Shown here piece by piece: positions 62,351 to 64,000 of a stretch of 64,000 bases of DNA. The stretch is from Acidimicrobiaceae bacterium. GTDB taxonomy: Bacteria > Actinomycetota > Acidimicrobiia > Acidimicrobiales > RAAP-2. The DNA lies in the NCBI GenBank assembly GCA_027355725.1, contig DAIEHI010000190.1, positions 1 to 64,000 on the forward strand. Direction: 5' to 3'. Within the stretch, counting starts at the first letter, position 1, and every line of letters begins with the position of its first letter. Below the pieces are notes generated by a model. The model was given only the letters and a program-made list of their open reading frames with translations, did no database searches and was not told the DNA's origin. The position numbers and the translations under genes are program-made.

Positions 62351-62734
62351 GTGTTCAATTTGAGTCCCATCAAGATCATGGTCATCGTGGCCGCCGTGCT
62401 GGTCTTGCTTGGACCCGACAAGTTACCCGAGGTCGCCCACAAGCTCGGGTCCAGTTGGCGCGCAGTGAAGCGACTTCAAGAGCGCGTCGAGGCCGAAGTG
62501 AGAGAAGCAATACCCGATCTGCCAAGCACCGGCGACATCGCACGCATCGCACGTAGCCCCATCAACTTGCTCAACTCACTGGCCGATCGCGTCGACGCAA
62601 AAGAGGAAGTCGAGGAGGTTGAAGGTGACCTACCTACCCACCTGAGTGACCCCTACGAGGAGCCCTCTGACTATCAAGTTCCCACCGCGCGCCCCGACAG
62701 TGCCGTCCTGCCTCCCGACCCTTCTTTGAACTAG
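62351..62734 (+). CDS. tatB: Sec-independent translocase TatA/TatB family protein (TatB-like)
   Basis: Membrane component of the twin-arginine export system. 127 residues: a short N-terminal helix (IKIMVIVAAVLVLLG), the hinge GPDKLPEVAHKLGSSW, an amphipathic helix (AVKRLQERVEAEVREAI) and a variable acidic tail. The PD/E-K-LP hinge and tail length favour TatB, though mycobacteria have tatA at this place. Seven bases separate it from tatC. Confidence 0.85.
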   Translation: MFNLSPIKIMVIVAAVLVLLGPDKLPEVAHKLGSSWRAVKRLQERVEAEVREAIPDLPSTGDIARIARSPINLLNSLADRVDAKEEVEEVEGDLPTHLSDPYEEPSDYQVPTARPDSAVLPPDPSLN

Positions 62735-62741
62735 GTCAGAC

Positions 62742-63470
62742 GTGGCGAAATTCCGTAAGGCAGCATCCGGCATGACTTTGTCCGAGCACTTGGCCGAAGC
62801 ACGCTACCGATCCATTGTGTCTTTGGCCTCGATCTTCGTACTCGGCACCGTGGCGTTCATCTTCTATCCGGAGATTTTGAAGGTGCTCCAACAGCCTTAC
62901 TGTCGAGCCACGCCACAACATTGCACGTTCCTCGTGACCAATCCTCTCGACGGGCTGACGCTGCGCATCAAGATTGGTGTCTTTGGCGGATTCCTGCTCT
63001 CTTCACCCATACTCTTCTGGCAGGTGTGGCGCTTCATCACGCCAGGCCTCAAGGCCAAGGAACGTCGCTACGCGTTGCCGTTCGTTGGTTCCTCGATCCT
63101 CTTCTTCTCGGGTGGGGTAGCGGTGGCTTTCTTCATTTTCGGCCGCGCAATCAAGTTCCTTGAGACCATTGGCGGACACTCGCTCGTCACTGCCTACAAC
63201 CCCAACCAATACCTCTCATTGTTCGTGCTCATGATGTTCATCTTCGGGGTTACTTTCGAATTTCCGGTGGTGCTCGTGGCATTGGAACTCGCCGGTCTCG
63301 TGACCCCGCGCCAGCTGCTGCACGGTTGGCGCTACGCCCTCATCACCATCACCGTGGTGTCAGCCGTCGTCACGCCAAGTAGCGACCCGTTCTCGATGCT
63401 GGCTCTCGCGATCCCGCTCACCGTGTTCTATTTCATGGCTATCGGTATCGGTAAGTTGCTGCACAAGTGA
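62742..63470 (+). CDS. tatC: Sec-independent translocase TatC
   Basis: Six-helix receptor for twin-arginine signal peptides. 242 residues; GMTLSEHLAEARYR holds the conserved N-terminal glutamate (usual form LxEL), then the periplasmic Cys-containing loop, FWQVWRFITPGLKAKERRYALPFV and the VVTPSSDPFSMLALAIPLTVFY end. GTG 62742; its stop overlaps the helicase start. Confidence 0.94.
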   Translation: MAKFRKAASGMTLSEHLAEARYRSIVSLASIFVLGTVAFIFYPEILKVLQQPYCRATPQHCTFLVTNPLDGLTLRIKIGVFGGFLLSSPILFWQVWRFITPGLKAKERRYALPFVGSSILFFSGGVAVAFFIFGRAIKFLETIGGHSLVTAYNPNQYLSLFVLMMFIFGVTFEFPVVLVALELAGLVTPRQLLHGWRYALITITVVSAVVTPSSDPFSMLALAIPLTVFYFMAIGIGKLLHK

Positions 63471-64000
63471 CGCCGGTCGACTACCGGAGCAGTTTCGTTG
63501 AAGCCTTAGGTTTCGGTCTCGACTCATTTCAAATCAACGCCATAGACGCGATTGATCAACACGTCAACGTTCTCGTCAGCGCCCCGACGGGTTCTGGGAA
63601 GACAATCATTGCCAATTACGCCATTGGAAGAATCCTTCAACGGGGTGAACGCGCCTTCTACACAACGCCGCTCAAGGCTCTTTCGAATCAGAAGTACAAG
63701 GAACTCTGTGAGTTGTACGGTGACGAGCGAGTCGGCCTGTTAACCGGGGACACATCGCTCAACGGCTCGGCCGAGATTGTTGTCATGACCACCGAAGTAC
63801 TACGCAACATGCTCCTCACTGATTCACACCAACTGATGACGTTGGGCCTGGTCGTGCTGGATGAAGTGCACTATCTACAGGATCCGTTTCGCGGCGGGGT
63901 GTGGGAGGAGGTCCTCATCCTCACACCATCTGCTGTGCGCTTTGTCGCCCTGTCAGCGACTGTGGGGAATGCGGCATTCGTCGGTGAATGGCTCGAACAA
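63467..64000 (+). CDS. helY: HelY-like DEVH-box helicase, 5' part
   Basis: Ski2/Mtr4-type superfamily 2 RNA/DNA helicase, cut by the window end after 178 codons. Visible: the Q-like region (FGLDSFQINAIDAI), Walker A APTGSGKT (39-46), TPLKALSNQKYKEL, GLLTGD, MTTEVLRNML, DEVH at 132-135 and ALSATVGN. GTG 63467 overlaps the tatC stop. In M. tuberculosis helY (Rv2092c) also follows tatC. Confidence 0.92.
   Translation, partial: MTPVDYRSSFVEALGFGLDSFQINAIDAIDQHVNVLVSAPTGSGKTIIANYAIGRILQRGERAFYTTPLKALSNQKYKELCELYGDERVGLLTGDTSLNGSAEIVVMTTEVLRNMLLTDSHQLMTLGLVVLDEVHYLQDPFRGGVWEEVLILTPSAVRFVALSATVGNAAFVGEWLEQ

Overview
The window reads as chromosomal core sequence from an actinobacterium, most probably an Acidimicrobiia-type lineage rather than a mycobacterium or streptomycete. 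The reasons are a complete Pup-proteasome locus, a fused FbiC for coenzyme F420, and two gene orders that match Mycobacterium tuberculosis blocks (nadK-recN-pyrG-Nudix-xerD-scpA-scpB-rluB-cmk-der, and trmI-mpa-dop-pup-prcB-prcA-pafA-tat-helY), combined with a base composition clearly less GC-rich than those relatives. The class-level placement is inference. No mobile element, phage region, CRISPR array or rRNA was seen. Genes are packed tightly; no gene-free stretch exceeds 300 bases.

Layout. 1-13482 (mostly +): the tail of an unidentified gene, then NAD kinase, RecN, CTP synthase, a Nudix hydrolase, XerD and a site-2 protease; trpS lies opposite; then ScpA/ScpB, a pseudouridine synthase, the chorismate-to-tyrosine/phenylalanine genes aroH and tyrA, aroA, cmk and a PlsC acyltransferase, nearly all overlapping. 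13479-19002: a glycosyltransferase and ispH (-), then a PDZ/radical-SAM-like DUF512 protein, Der, a zinc-ribbon membrane peptide and a gamma-carbonic anhydrase (+). 18999-23471: trpD (-) back to back with trpCFBA (+). 23663-35769: carbon and acyl-CoA metabolism (acetate transporter, acetyl-CoA synthetase, FAD oxidoreductase, old yellow enzyme, FAH-family enzyme, PEP synthase, CoA-transferase, propionyl-CoA synthetase). 35971-43493: tRNA-Pro, a 51-residue ORF, thiS and thiO (-), then glutamate synthase gltB-gltD (+). 43556-53039: an acyl-CoA ligase, a small coiled-coil protein, then (-) a LOG-family protein, fbiC, pgi, tal and tkt. 53101-55047: a thioesterase, three small membrane or basic proteins and the tRNA m1A58 methyltransferase. 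55044-61689: a ferredoxin (-) and the whole pupylation-proteasome system. 61699-64000: signal peptidase I, TatB-like, TatC and the start of a HelY-like helicase.

The strongest signal beyond gene content is transcriptional. At least fourteen genes or operons have a TANNNT hexamer ending exactly six (twelve cases) or seven (two cases) bases before the start codon. That is the geometry of leaderless mRNAs. It fixes several start codons, and it rules out leader-based control (T-box, attenuation peptide, TPP riboswitch) for trpS, trpC, trpD and thiO. A second recurring feature is that five convergent gene pairs end with stop codons sharing the same four bases. I found no clearly novel multi-gene system; the best candidates for new biology are listed as findings.
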